Positions 24,188 to 31,924 of a DNA stretch of 64,000 nt are shown here, piece after piece. Position 1 is the stretch's first letter; every line of letters starts with the position of its first letter. The notes beneath the pieces were generated by a model. The model was not told the DNA's origin and made no database searches. It saw nothing but the letters and a program-made list of their open reading frames with translations. The DNA comes from UMGS1696 sp045643285. Lineage in GTDB: Bacteria; Bacillota; Clostridia; Oscillospirales; CAG-272. The position numbers and the translations under genes are program-made. The stretch is from NCBI GenBank assembly GCA_045643285.1, contig JAZUKN010000097.1:1-64000 (forward strand), written 5' to 3'.

Positions 24188-24727
24188 TCATTCTCTTGCT
24201 TCATGCAGACCGCGGTACAGTTTTTTCATCAGTGCGGACAGCGGAAGTACGAGCAGACCGAAACCGATGTTTCCGGCGGCGTGCAGTGCGTCGAACGGAA
24301 GACCGGACGCGATCCACTTCATCATCTGCGAAAAGCTGTAGCCGAACAATAGTGCCTGCCCGGGTGCGTAAAGTGTGCCGTAAATCAGTCCGAACATTCC
24401 GCATACGACGGGATAAACGACCGCCGCGAGAGCCGGCTTGATGCTTTTCGGGATCGTGAGAGTCAGCGCGACGAACACGAACCAGACGTATATTTGCGGC
24501 AGCCACCATATACTGAATCCGTAGAAAACTCCGGAGATCGCCACGAAAATACCGACGGGAATGAACGCTTTTTCGCGGAAAACGACGGCGTAGACAATAA
24601 TGAGCATCGTCACCGGATGAATGTTCGGAAGCGCTTCAAACGCGACCTTTCCGGCGAATAAGACTGCGCCGAGAATGGCGAACAGCACCATGTCAAGCAC
24701 GGCGCGATGTGATTTTTTTGTGATCAT
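24188..24727 (-). CDS. ECF transporter S component, probably for a corrinoid
   Basis: This 179-residue protein has about six membrane helices and the small, hydrophobic form of ECF substrate-binding (S) components; ALPNIHPVTMLIIVYAVVFR near residues 32-51 is typical of those found with B12-regulated genes. S components capture a vitamin and toggle in the membrane with a shared EcfAA'T module, which is not in this window. It follows the DUF4430 lipoprotein by two bases and both lie behind a cobalamin riboswitch, so cobalamin or a precursor is the likely substrate. That assignment rests on context. Confidence 0.85.
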   Translation of the reverse strand: MITKKSHRAVLDMVLFAILGAVLFAGKVAFEALPNIHPVTMLIIVYAVVFREKAFIPVGIFVAISGVFYGFSIWWLPQIYVWFVFVALTLTIPKSIKPALAAVVYPVVCGMFGLIYGTLYAPGQALLFGYSFSQMMKWIASGLPFDALHAAGNIGFGLLVLPLSALMKKLYRGLHEARE

Positions 24728-24729
24728 TT

Positions 24730-25137
24730 TTACTCAAACACGGTGTATGTCAGCTCGAAAATGTCGCCGTCGGAGATCGGAGTGGAGGACGCGCCGGTGA
24801 ATAATTCTTCGCCGCCTTTGGATAAAGCCCAGAATGACTGATCGACGGAGTAGTCGGCGACTTCGCCGTCAACTGCGGTGATGTACAGCCCGTACTGACC
24901 GTCTTCACCGTCGACAAAACCGGATTCGGCGAGTGCGTCGGCGAGATTCTCTGCAGTCGTCGTGATAGTGAAGACTTTTTCTTCGCCGGATTTGTGTGTC
25001 ACCAGAACGGTGACTGTTTTTACTTCCGTGTCGTATTCCTCTTGCCTGTGAGAACAGGACGCAAGAGACAGTGCCGTGACCGCGATGAGCACTGCGACAA
25101 GGAAGCGTGACAAAATGATTTTTGTTTTTCTTCTCAT
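24730..25137 (-). CDS. DUF4430 lipoprotein, candidate corrinoid-binding protein
   Basis: This 135-residue protein has a lipoprotein signal (ALSLASC, lipid cysteine near residue 26) and a DUF4430 domain over the rest, with VLVTHKSGEEKVFTITTTAENLADALAE and the aromatic SFWALSKGGEEL. DUF4430 resembles the C-terminal domain of intrinsic factor and transcobalamin, which binds cobalamin. I start it at the ATG at 25137, with AAAGGAG ten to sixteen bases before it; the open frame runs further upstream, but that part is the riboswitch and expression platform. It probably hands a corrinoid to the ECF S component encoded next. Confidence 0.85.
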   Translation of the reverse strand: MRRKTKIILSRFLVAVLIAVTALSLASCSHRQEEYDTEVKTVTVLVTHKSGEEKVFTITTTAENLADALAESGFVDGEDGQYGLYITAVDGEVADYSVDQSFWALSKGGEELFTGASSTPISDGDIFELTYTVFE

Positions 25138-25180
25138 TTCGTGATACTCCTTTGTTGAAAAAATTTTTTGTGGTGTGCGT

Positions 25181-25378
25181 GGCATATCAGTCACTGTGGA
25201 ACGCCGGAGCTCGCGGCTCTGATATGCGGCAAAAATGTGCAAGGTATCCCGACTCGTGCCGCCGTCATGCCTTCTCGGTTTCCCAATGGCTTACGCACGC
25301 GGTATGCGTTATGACGGTTTATGTGACACATACGGTGACGGTCTCGTGAAGGCGTCGCACCTTCTTCCGTTGCACCAT
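25181..25378 (-). ncRNA. Cobalamin riboswitch with expression-platform hairpin
   Basis: On the minus strand the aptamer (25378-25235) carries the conserved landmarks in order: ATGGTGCAA start pairing with TTGCAC at the 3' end (P1), GAAGGTGCGACGCCTTCACG, CGTGCGTAAGCC, GCCATTGGGAAACC, GAGAAGGC, and the B12 box as GAGTCGGGATACCTTGC. A second hairpin, GCATATCAG with CTGATATGC (25227-25182), follows before the ribosome site of the DUF4430 gene; no T-run follows it, so control at translation seems more likely than termination. The element should lower expression of the two genes when cobalamin is plentiful. Confidence 0.92.
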
Positions 25379-25390
25379 GCCCGCGACGGT

Positions 25391-25419
25391 ATTATAGCAC
25401 TTTAGCACGATTTTTGCAA
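25391..25419 (-). promoter_or_regulatory. Promoter of the cobalamin-riboswitch transcript
   Basis: On the minus strand: TTGCAA (25419-25414), 17 bp, TATAAT (25396-25391). Transcription would begin just ahead of the aptamer. Confidence 0.85.
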
Positions 25420-25439
25420 GAAAAAAGGCAAAGAGGGAA

Positions 25440-26040
25440 GAAAACGACTCTGATGTTTTCAAAGATCAGCTTTTTCTTTGCGGCTTCGCACGAAAATGCA
25501 CCTCTCAACCGTAGGGGAGACCATCGGTCTCCCGTTGAACGAATTTGCACTTTCTTTATTTAGGCAAAAGGTTGAAAACGACTTACGCCGTTTTCGATTT
25601 ATTCTCTCTGTCCTGACGGACGGTCGCATAAGCCGAGTTCACTCCGTGAACTCGTCGAGATGCTCCGCATCTCGGTGAGTCACTTTCGCGGACTCCTTAT
25701 GAATCCACACGACCAAAGGGGGGAAGGAGCAAGCTCATTCCCCCTCTGGACACCCCCTTGTTACAAAGAGAGTGCAACGATGAAGAGGTTTTAACCCGTG
25801 AGGTGATAGCGCGCTGCCGCTCATTATAAAGTAAAACGTAATCGTATATAAATGACGTATATAAATGATAAGATAAATAATTGAGTTGCATTTACTCTGA
25901 AACAAAGGGGTTCTTAGGGGGAATAGAGCGCAGCGACCTTCCCCCCTAAGCGCGGTGATTCACAAGAGCGTCGCGGTACGCTCTTGTGCGCCGTCCGCGT
26001 AGGACAAAACAAATAATTTGAAAACGTCCTAGACGTTTTC
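25440..26040. repeat. Palindromic cassette B
   Basis: No gene is supported here. Modules: GAAAACG / GTTTTC (25440-25460), GGGAGACC / GGTCTCCC after GTAG (25515-25533), GAGTTCAC / GTGAACTC (25635-25653), GAGATGC / GCATCTC (25657-25673), GAGTC / GACTC, the long hairpin (25713-25749) and the GCGCGCTGCCGCTCAT motif (about 25805-25823) in the opposite orientation to cassettes A and C, an inverted copy of the TTAGGGGG...CCCCCTAA block, ACAAGAGCGT / ACGCTCTTGT, and a closing GAAAACGTC / GACGTTTTC (26020-26040). It lies between divergent genes. Confidence 0.9.
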
Positions 26041-26109
26041 TTCTATAAAAAGCTGTCTAAAAGAAAATGAAAAAAAGCAAAAAAATTCCGCATTTTTCCT
26101 CCTTTTTAC

Positions 26110-26138
26110 TTTACAAATATAGAATAATATGCTATAAT
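26110..26138 (+). promoter_or_regulatory. Promoter of the methyltransferase-nrdR-phosphatase operon
   Basis: TTTACA (26110-26115), 17 bp, TATAAT (26133-26138), with an extended TGC before the -10 box. Confidence 0.82.
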
Positions 26139-26217
26139 ATACCCACAGTATATTTGTGTTTTTTGCGTGCCCAAAACGCAAAGCATTGCTCACTTTTCCG
26201 AAAAGGAGGACAGAGAC

Positions 26218-26979
26218 GTGAAGAACGGATACTCGGCTCTCGCCCGTGTCTACGATAAGCTCAACGACACCGTCGACTACCGCGCGTGGGCGGATTTCAT
26301 CGAAGAAATCTTCTCTCGCTACGCGATAAAAAAACCGTCGCTCGTCCTTGATCTCGGATGCGGCACCGGCTCAATGACACTCGAGCTTGCACGCCGCGGA
26401 TACGATATGACCGCGCTCGACCTCTCCGAAGAAATGCTCTCCGTTGCGGACGAACGCCTGAGAAACGCCGGTATCGAAAACACGCTTCTAATCCACGGAA
26501 ATATGTGCTCGTTCGAGCTTTACGGTACTGTCGGCGCAATAGTCTGCACACTCGACGGCGTAAACCACCTCACAACGACGGACGAGCTTTGCGAATGCTT
26601 CTCCACCGTTGCGAACTACCTTGATCCCGACGGGCTGTTCATATTCGATCTGAATACTCCTCATAAATTCCGCACAGTCTATAACGACCGCGACTACGTT
26701 CTTGAAGACGACGGCGTTATGTGCGTGTGGCGGAACAGACTCAATAAACGCGGCGATACAGTCGACTTCTTCCTCTCCGTATTTGAAGAAAACACAGACG
26801 GAACGTGGACGCGCACCGACGGCGACGAAAGGGAACGCGCGTACTCACTCAGAACCGTAAAAAAACTGCTCGCCGAATGCGGACTCGAAACCGTATCCGT
26901 CTCAGCGGACTACAATTTCACAGAGCCGGACGAAAACAGCGACCGGTGGTATATCACCGCAAGAAAAATAAGAAAATAA
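26218..26979 (+). CDS. Class I SAM-dependent methyltransferase
   Basis: This 253-residue protein has the Rossmann methyltransferase motif I LVLDLGCGTGSMTLELA (about residues 41-57), the acidic end of strand 2 in MTALDLSEEML and motif IV near AIVCTLDGVNHL. The substrate is not predictable. I choose the GTG at 26218 as start because AAGGAGG lies seven to thirteen bases before it; the frame remains open to a GTG at 26167 but without a ribosome site. It is followed by nrdR after 26 bases and a histidine phosphatase, likely one operon. Confidence 0.88.
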   Translation: MKNGYSALARVYDKLNDTVDYRAWADFIEEIFSRYAIKKPSLVLDLGCGTGSMTLELARRGYDMTALDLSEEMLSVADERLRNAGIENTLLIHGNMCSFELYGTVGAIVCTLDGVNHLTTTDELCECFSTVANYLDPDGLFIFDLNTPHKFRTVYNDRDYVLEDDGVMCVWRNRLNKRGDTVDFFLSVFEENTDGTWTRTDGDERERAYSLRTVKKLLAECGLETVSVSADYNFTEPDENSDRWYITARKIRK

Positions 26980-27005
26980 AAAATATTACATAAAGGGGAA
27001 ATACT

Positions 27006-27458
27006 ATGAAATGCCCGATGTGCGGATTTAACGACAGCAAGGTCCTTGATTCCCGTCCCGTTGAAGAAAACAACAGCATCAGACGCAGACGCGAATGCCT
27101 CGAATGCCACGGCAGATTTACGACTTACGAGATCATTGACGTGCTTAATCCGATAGTCGTGAAAAAAGACGGAACACATCAGCTTTTTGATAAGAACAAG
27201 CTGCTCTCCGGTCTCATGAAAGCGTGTGAGAAACGTCCGGTAGACGCAAAAATGCTCGCAAACGAGATCGAAGCCGCAATTCAAAGCACGATGAAACAGG
27301 AAATCACCTCTCAGAGGATCGGCGATATGGTAATGGAAAAGCTCCGTGCGCTCGATCCCGTGGCGTACGTCAGATTCGCGTCGGTCCACAGAGAATTCAA
27401 GGACATCGACTCATTCGCAAAAGAGATCTCCGACCTTAAGAATGACGAGAAAAAGTAA
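27006..27458 (+). CDS. nrdR: Transcriptional repressor NrdR
   Basis: This 150-residue protein has the NrdR zinc ribbon at the N-terminus (MKCPMCGF ... RRRRECLECHGRFTTYE, four cysteines) and the ATP-cone domain (VVKKDGTHQLFDKNKLLSGL onward). With ATP or dATP bound it represses ribonucleotide reductase genes by binding NrdR boxes. No such genes or boxes are in this window. AAAGGGG lies before the ATG. The length is standard. Confidence 0.97.
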   Translation: MKCPMCGFNDSKVLDSRPVEENNSIRRRRECLECHGRFTTYEIIDVLNPIVVKKDGTHQLFDKNKLLSGLMKACEKRPVDAKMLANEIEAAIQSTMKQEITSQRIGDMVMEKLRALDPVAYVRFASVHREFKDIDSFAKEISDLKNDEKK

Positions 27459-27470
27459 GAGGACCGAAAG

Positions 27471-28205
27471 ATGTTTCTGTATATCATCCGGCACGGTCAT
27501 CCCGTATATGCGCCGGAAGAAAAACTGACGGATATCGGTCACAGACAGGCGCGCGCACTTGTACCGCGTATGACCGAAGCCGGGATAACGAGGATCTTTT
27601 CGTCTCCGCTTCGCCGTGCGCGTGAGACAGCACAGCCTACGGCGGACGCGCTCGGACTTCCGATAGAGATCGAGCCTTGGACGAGCGAGGAGCTGGCGTG
27701 GGAGAGATTCACCGTGCCTGCAAAGGGGGACGTTGAAGCGGTAGGCGGCACGACGTGGGTGTGGTACACCGACGACCCCGGACAGTTCGTGCGCGGTAAA
27801 AACCGCGATTGCGGCGACGGATGGGCTGAGATAGACGCAATGAAGGAATGTCCGCAGGCGAAGGACGGGTACGCACAGCTCGTCAGGGATTCTGACGGAT
27901 TCATGGCACGGCTCGGCTACCGGCGCGACGGCAACGACTACGTTATCGAGCGACCGAACGACGAGCGCGTTGCGGTGTTCTGTCACCAGGGCTTCGGACT
28001 GACGTGGCTCTCGCATCTGCTCCGCATACCGCCGACGATTTTCTGGAACGAATTTGACATAACCCATTCGGGAGTGACTTTGCTTGAGTTCAGAAACACA
28101 AAATGCGGACGCACGCTCCCGAAATGCCTGTTTCTCTCTGATATGTCGCACCTTTTCGCCTCAGATGAATGCGATATGATGTACCACCGCGAATTTCAGG
28201 TGTAA
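27471..28205 (+). CDS. Histidine phosphatase family protein
   Basis: This 244-residue protein starts with the phosphohistidine motif MFLYIIRHGHPVY, and shows SSPLRRARETAQPTADAL with the second conserved arginine and VAVFCHQGFG with the second catalytic histidine. These are the features of the branch 1 histidine phosphatase (phosphoglycerate mutase-like) family, which removes phosphate from small molecules or proteins. Specificity is unknown. It follows nrdR by 12 bases, with GAGGA before the ATG. Confidence 0.9.
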   Translation: MFLYIIRHGHPVYAPEEKLTDIGHRQARALVPRMTEAGITRIFSSPLRRARETAQPTADALGLPIEIEPWTSEELAWERFTVPAKGDVEAVGGTTWVWYTDDPGQFVRGKNRDCGDGWAEIDAMKECPQAKDGYAQLVRDSDGFMARLGYRRDGNDYVIERPNDERVAVFCHQGFGLTWLSHLLRIPPTIFWNEFDITHSGVTLLEFRNTKCGRTLPKCLFLSDMSHLFASDECDMMYHREFQV

Positions 28206-28262
28206 AGAAAAAGGCGGCGCATATTATCCGTATAAAAATTTGTGAAAAAATCAGAAAAACTA

Positions 28263-28291
28263 TTGACAAAGGAGATAAGCTCTGCTATAAT
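28263..28291 (+). promoter_or_regulatory. Promoter of tRNA-Gln
   Basis: TTGACA (28263-28268), 17 bp, TATAAT (28286-28291): an exact consensus promoter, 19 bases before the tRNA. Confidence 0.93.
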
Positions 28292-28310
28292 ATCGACTGT
28301 CGAAGGACAT

Positions 28311-28381
28311 AGCGGTATTGTGTAAAGGTAGCACAGCAGACTCTGACTCTGTATGTTGGGGTTCGAATCCCTATACCGCTG
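28311..28381 (+). tRNA. tRNA-Gln (anticodon CTG)
   Basis: The acceptor AGCGGTA pairs with TACCGCT, the D arm is GTGT / GCAC, the anticodon stem is GCAGA / TCTGT around CTCTGAC (anticodon CTG, reading CAG), and the T arm is TGGGG / CCCTA around TTCGAAT. G is the discriminator. CCA is not encoded. The 3' end is duplicated at 28507-28528. Confidence 0.95.
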
Positions 28382-28382
28382 T

Positions 28383-28420
28383 AAAAAACATAAGACCACG
28401 TCAGTGGTCTTATGTTTTTT
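28383..28420 (+). terminator. Terminator of tRNA-Gln
   Basis: A perfect 17-bp stem (28383-28399 with 28404-28420) with loop GTCA, ending in six T. Confidence 0.95.
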
Positions 28421-28528
28421 GATGTAAAGGGATTCGAACGGGTCGGTACTGAATGACAATCCGGTGGATGGTCAGAGCCGACCCTGACCGAGCCCTCAGG
28501 CGAGAGCGAATCCCTATACCGCTGTAAA
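28421..28528 (+). repeat. tRNA-Gln-linked element: inverted T-arm, long hairpin, 22-bp direct repeat
   Basis: GGGATTCGAAC (28429-28439) is the reverse complement of the tRNA T-arm segment at 28361-28371. It is followed by a 45-base imperfect hairpin with GGGTCGG (28440-28446) pairing CCGACCC (28478-28484). The segment ends in a perfect 22-bp copy of the tRNA 3' end plus flank (28364-28385 repeated at 28507-28528). This looks like an attachment-site or minimal integrated element; no integrase is present. Confidence 0.8.
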
Positions 28529-28556
28529 GCATCTGTTTTCTGCAGGTGCTTTTTTC

Positions 28557-28585
28557 TTGCTTTTTTTACTTATTTGTGTTACAAT
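28557..28585 (+). promoter_or_regulatory. Promoter of the small membrane peptide gene
   Basis: TTGCTT (28557-28562), 17 bp, TACAAT (28580-28585). Confidence 0.6.
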
Positions 28586-28666
28586 ATATCAATACTGTAC
28601 AGCTTCACCGAATAAAACCGTCCGCATCCGTCAATACTGCCTTATCTTATTATAGTGAGGTGCGGT

Positions 28667-28789
28667 ATGCGTATGCAGTATTTGTTTCTGAAATTCCTGC
28701 GCAGCTTTGCGGTCGGACTTGGTGTCGGACTTTGCGCGGCGGCGGTGATAGCGGTGATCATGTTCGCGGTTTTTCTTTCATTTTCTTAA
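28667..28789 (+). CDS. 40-residue membrane peptide
   Basis: A short frame encodes MRMQYLFLKFLRSFAVGLGV and then a hydrophobic stretch through to LSFS. It is a single-span peptide with a basic N-terminal half (R2, K9, R12) and a glycine/alanine-rich helix, topology probably N-in. GTGAGGTG lies four to eleven bases before the ATG and a promoter is about 85 bases upstream. It precedes the pseudouridine synthase by 32 bases. The function is unknown; toxin-like or regulatory membrane peptides have this form, but nothing proves it. Confidence 0.6.
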   Translation: MRMQYLFLKFLRSFAVGLGVGLCAAAVIAVIMFAVFLSFS

Positions 28790-28821
28790 GCAAAATTTAA
28801 CTGCATTTTTACGGAGCAGAA

Positions 28822-29529
28822 ATGAGACTTGACAAATTCGTCTCCGACAGCGGACTTCTGACGCGCTCGGAGGCAACAAAAGCGATCCGCGCCGGACGGG
28901 TGGCGGTGGACGGCAAAGCTCTGCGCGATCCGTCGGCAAAAATCGACGAGAACGGCGCAAAAATCACGCTCGACGGCAAGCCGCTCGGCTACACCGAATA
29001 CAGATATTTTATGCTCAACAAGCCGGAGAACACCGTCAGCACAACGGACGAGGACGACGAAAAATCAGTGATGCGCCTGTTTCCGACTGAGATGCGTCGG
29101 CTTGAGCTGTTCCCGTGCGGACGGCTCGACATCGACACCGTGGGACTCTTGATCGTCACGAACGACGGACAGACCGCCCACGCACTTCTCTCGCCGAAGC
29201 ACCACTGCGAAAAGACTTACCGTTTTCGCTGTCTCCCACTTCCCGACGGAGCTGAAAAACAGCTTGAGGGCGGCATAAAACTGTCGGATTTCACCTCAAA
29301 GCCGTGTACAGTACGCCTTGACGGCAGAGAAAGCGGCGAAATAACCGTCACCGAAGGAAAATATCACCAGATAAAGCGGATGTTCCACGCCGTCGGCTCG
29401 GAGATAACGTTTCTCGAGAGGGTGACGTTCGGCGGAATTGTGCTTGACCGCACTCTTGAGAGAGGGCAGTGGCGTGAACTGACGGAAGAAGAAAAGAAAG
29501 CACTTCTTACCGCCGCCGATTGTAAATAA
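28822..29529 (+). CDS. Pseudouridine synthase, RsuA/RluB/E/F family
   Basis: This 235-residue protein has an N-terminal S4 RNA-binding domain (MRLDKFVSDSGLLTRSEATKAIRAGRVAVDG) and the catalytic motif GRLDIDTVGLLI (about 107-118) with the essential aspartate. The form is that of RsuA, which makes pseudouridine 516 in 16S rRNA, rather than RluB. CGGAGC before the ATG supports the start. Tex follows after 33 bases. Confidence 0.92.
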   Translation: MRLDKFVSDSGLLTRSEATKAIRAGRVAVDGKALRDPSAKIDENGAKITLDGKPLGYTEYRYFMLNKPENTVSTTDEDDEKSVMRLFPTEMRRLELFPCGRLDIDTVGLLIVTNDGQTAHALLSPKHHCEKTYRFRCLPLPDGAEKQLEGGIKLSDFTSKPCTVRLDGRESGEITVTEGKYHQIKRMFHAVGSEITFLERVTFGGIVLDRTLERGQWRELTEEEKKALLTAADCK

Positions 29530-29562
29530 GACAATTTTTTAATATTATAAAAGGAAGAACAC

Positions 29563-31704
29563 ATGACTATCAACGAACGACTTGCAAAAGAACTTTCGAT
29601 CCCACAGCCGAAGCTCGACGCGACTGTTGCACTGCTCGACGCAGGAAACACAGTGCCGTTTGTCGCAAGATACCGTAAAGAGGTCACAGGCGGACTTGAC
29701 GACACCGTGCTTCGTAACCTTATGGACAGGCTTACATATCTGCGTAACCTCGAAAAAAGAAAAGAAGAAGTTATTTCCCTTATCGACGGACAGGGCAAGC
29801 TCACGGACGAGATACGCGCCGCACTCGACAAAGCCGAGACCGTGACCGAAGTCGACGACATTTACCGCCCGTACAGACCGAAGAGAAAGACGCGCGCGTC
29901 CGTTGCAAGGGAAAAGGGGCTCGAACCGCTCGCCGAGCTTCTCATGAAGCAGGAAAAATCGTATTCGCCGACTATTGAAGAATCGGCGGCTGAATATATA
30001 AATGAAGAAAAAGGCGTGCTGTCTGCTGAAGACGCACTGGCAGGCGCACGCGACATCATCGCCGAGGACGTTTCCGACAACGCTGACATCCGTAAACAGA
30101 TACGCTATCTCACGTTCGAGCATGGTACGATCTCGTCAAAGAAGCTCAAGGACGCGCCCGTTTACGAACAGTATTACGAATACAGCGAGCCGTCGAAGAA
30201 GATCCCGTCGCACAGGATACTCGCGCTCAACAGAGGCGAAAAGGACGAAGCACTGTCCGTTTCCGTCGAAGTCTCGCGCGATATAATTCTGAACTACATA
30301 TTCTCAACAGTTATCACGGACTACAAGAGTCCGGCATTCACTCACGTCGCGGCGGCGGTCAACGACAGCTACGACAGACTTATTGCACCTTCTATCGAGC
30401 GTGAGATCAGAAACGATATGACCGACACTGCCGGCGAGAGCGCGATCAAGCTCTTCTCGATGAACCTGCACAATCTTCTCATGTCGTCGCCGCTCAAAGG
30501 GAAGACCGTACTCGGCTACGACCCCGGCTACAGAACGGGCTGTAAGCTCGCCGTCGTCACAAAGACGGGTGCGGTGGCTGAGACGGCTGTCATCTTCCCG
30601 ACAAAGCCGAGAGAGGACACAGAAGGCTCGAAGCGCACCGTAAAGCGGCTGATACAGAAGTACGGCGTCGACGTTGTCGCAATAGGCAACGGCACGGCGT
30701 CCGGCGAGAGCGAAATGTTCATCGCAGACACACTGCGCGAGATCGGCGGTGAGACAAAATATATCATCGTATCCGAAGCCGGTGCGTCAGTTTATTCGGC
30801 GTCGGAGCTTGGCGCGGAGGAATTCCCCGATTTCGACGTAACCGAAAGAAGCGCAGTCTCTATCGCAAGACGGCTTCAGGACCCGCTTGCAGAACTTGTA
30901 AAAATCGACCCGAAGTCGATAGGTGTAGGTCAGTACCAGCACGATATGAAGCCCGCGCGGCTTGACGAAGCACTCACAGGCGTTGTCGAAGACTGCGTAA
31001 ACTCCGTGGGCGTCGACGTGAACACCGCGTCGTATTCGCTGCTCTCATATATCGCCGGAATCAATATGGCGTCGGCGAAGAATATTGTGAAATACCGCGA
31101 GGAGAACGGCGAGTTCACTTCGCGTAAGCAGATCATGAAAGTGCCGCGCTTCGGTGCAAAGGCGTTCGAGCAGGCGGCAGGATTTTTGCGTATCCCGGGC
31201 GGCAAGGAGATCTTCGATAATACGGGCGTGCATCCCGAATCGTACGCGGCGGCTGAAAAACTGCTCGAAAAATTCGGTCACACCAAAGAAGACGCACGCG
31301 GAGGTATCTCGCTCAAGGACGAAGTACGTGCGTACGGACTCGGCAAGCTCGCCGCAGAGCTTGAAATCGGTGAGATGACGCTCACGGACATTCTCGGAGA
31401 GCTTGAAAAGCCAGGCAGAGACATCCGCGACACACTTCCGCCTCCGGTGCTCCGCGACAGAGTGCTGTCGATAGAGGACCTCACCGAAGGCATGGAGCTG
31501 ACGGGAACGGTGCGCAATGTCATCGACTTCGGCGCGTTCGTCGATATAGGCGTACACCAGGATGGACTACTTCACATCAGCGAAATTTCCGACAGATACA
31601 TCAAGCATCCGTCAGAGGTACTGTCGGTCGGCGATATAATAAAAGTAAAGATAAAGTCAGTCGATCTCAAACGTGGCAGAATAGGTCTGACGAGGAAAAA
31701 CTGA
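29563..31704 (+). CDS. tex: Tex family RNA-binding protein
   Basis: This 713-residue protein shows the Tex order: N-terminal helix-turn-helix region, YqgF-like RNase H fold (VLGYDPGYRTGCKLAVV, about 320-336), helix-hairpin-helix repeats (SLLSYIAGINMASAKNIVKYRE and VPRFGAKAFEQAAGFLRI), and a C-terminal S1 domain (GMELTGTVRNVIDFGAFVDI, from about 643). Tex is a conserved nucleic-acid-binding protein linked to transcription. Length and order are normal. AAAAGGAAG precedes the ATG. Confidence 0.95.
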   Translation: MTINERLAKELSIPQPKLDATVALLDAGNTVPFVARYRKEVTGGLDDTVLRNLMDRLTYLRNLEKRKEEVISLIDGQGKLTDEIRAALDKAETVTEVDDIYRPYRPKRKTRASVAREKGLEPLAELLMKQEKSYSPTIEESAAEYINEEKGVLSAEDALAGARDIIAEDVSDNADIRKQIRYLTFEHGTISSKKLKDAPVYEQYYEYSEPSKKIPSHRILALNRGEKDEALSVSVEVSRDIILNYIFSTVITDYKSPAFTHVAAAVNDSYDRLIAPSIEREIRNDMTDTAGESAIKLFSMNLHNLLMSSPLKGKTVLGYDPGYRTGCKLAVVTKTGAVAETAVIFPTKPREDTEGSKRTVKRLIQKYGVDVVAIGNGTASGESEMFIADTLREIGGETKYIIVSEAGASVYSASELGAEEFPDFDVTERSAVSIARRLQDPLAELVKIDPKSIGVGQYQHDMKPARLDEALTGVVEDCVNSVGVDVNTASYSLLSYIAGINMASAKNIVKYREENGEFTSRKQIMKVPRFGAKAFEQAAGFLRIPGGKEIFDNTGVHPESYAAAEKLLEKFGHTKEDARGGISLKDEVRAYGLGKLAAELEIGEMTLTDILGELEKPGRDIRDTLPPPVLRDRVLSIEDLTEGMELTGTVRNVIDFGAFVDIGVHQDGLLHISEISDRYIKHPSEVLSVGDIIKVKIKSVDLKRGRIGLTRKN

Positions 31705-31831
31705 CGTCAAAGAATATATTTCTAATAAAATTAGAAAACTAACCGAGCGGCAGCTCCGATGCAATATACATATTTGTGTTTTGTGTACATTTTGCACAAA
31801 CAATTAAGCGAATTTTCGGTAAAAAAAACAC

Positions 31832-31860
31832 TACAAAAATCGGTGATTATTTGCTATAAT
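31832..31860 (+). promoter_or_regulatory. Extended -10 promoter of the sugar ABC ATPase gene
   Basis: TGC directly before TATAAT (31855-31860) gives an extended -10 box. The -35 match at 17 bp (TACAAA) is weak. The rest of the 220-bp gap after tex shows no other feature. Confidence 0.65.
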
Positions 31861-31924
31861 GATAGCGTCAATAAACAGGTAAACTGTTAAATCGAAAAAT
31901 ATACGTAAATCCAAGGAGGCCATT

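Noticed and set aside
25138..25242. N-terminal extension of the DUF4430 protein
   Set aside because: That stretch is the riboswitch expression platform and aptamer end; the lipoprotein signal and the ribosome site fit the ATG at 25137.
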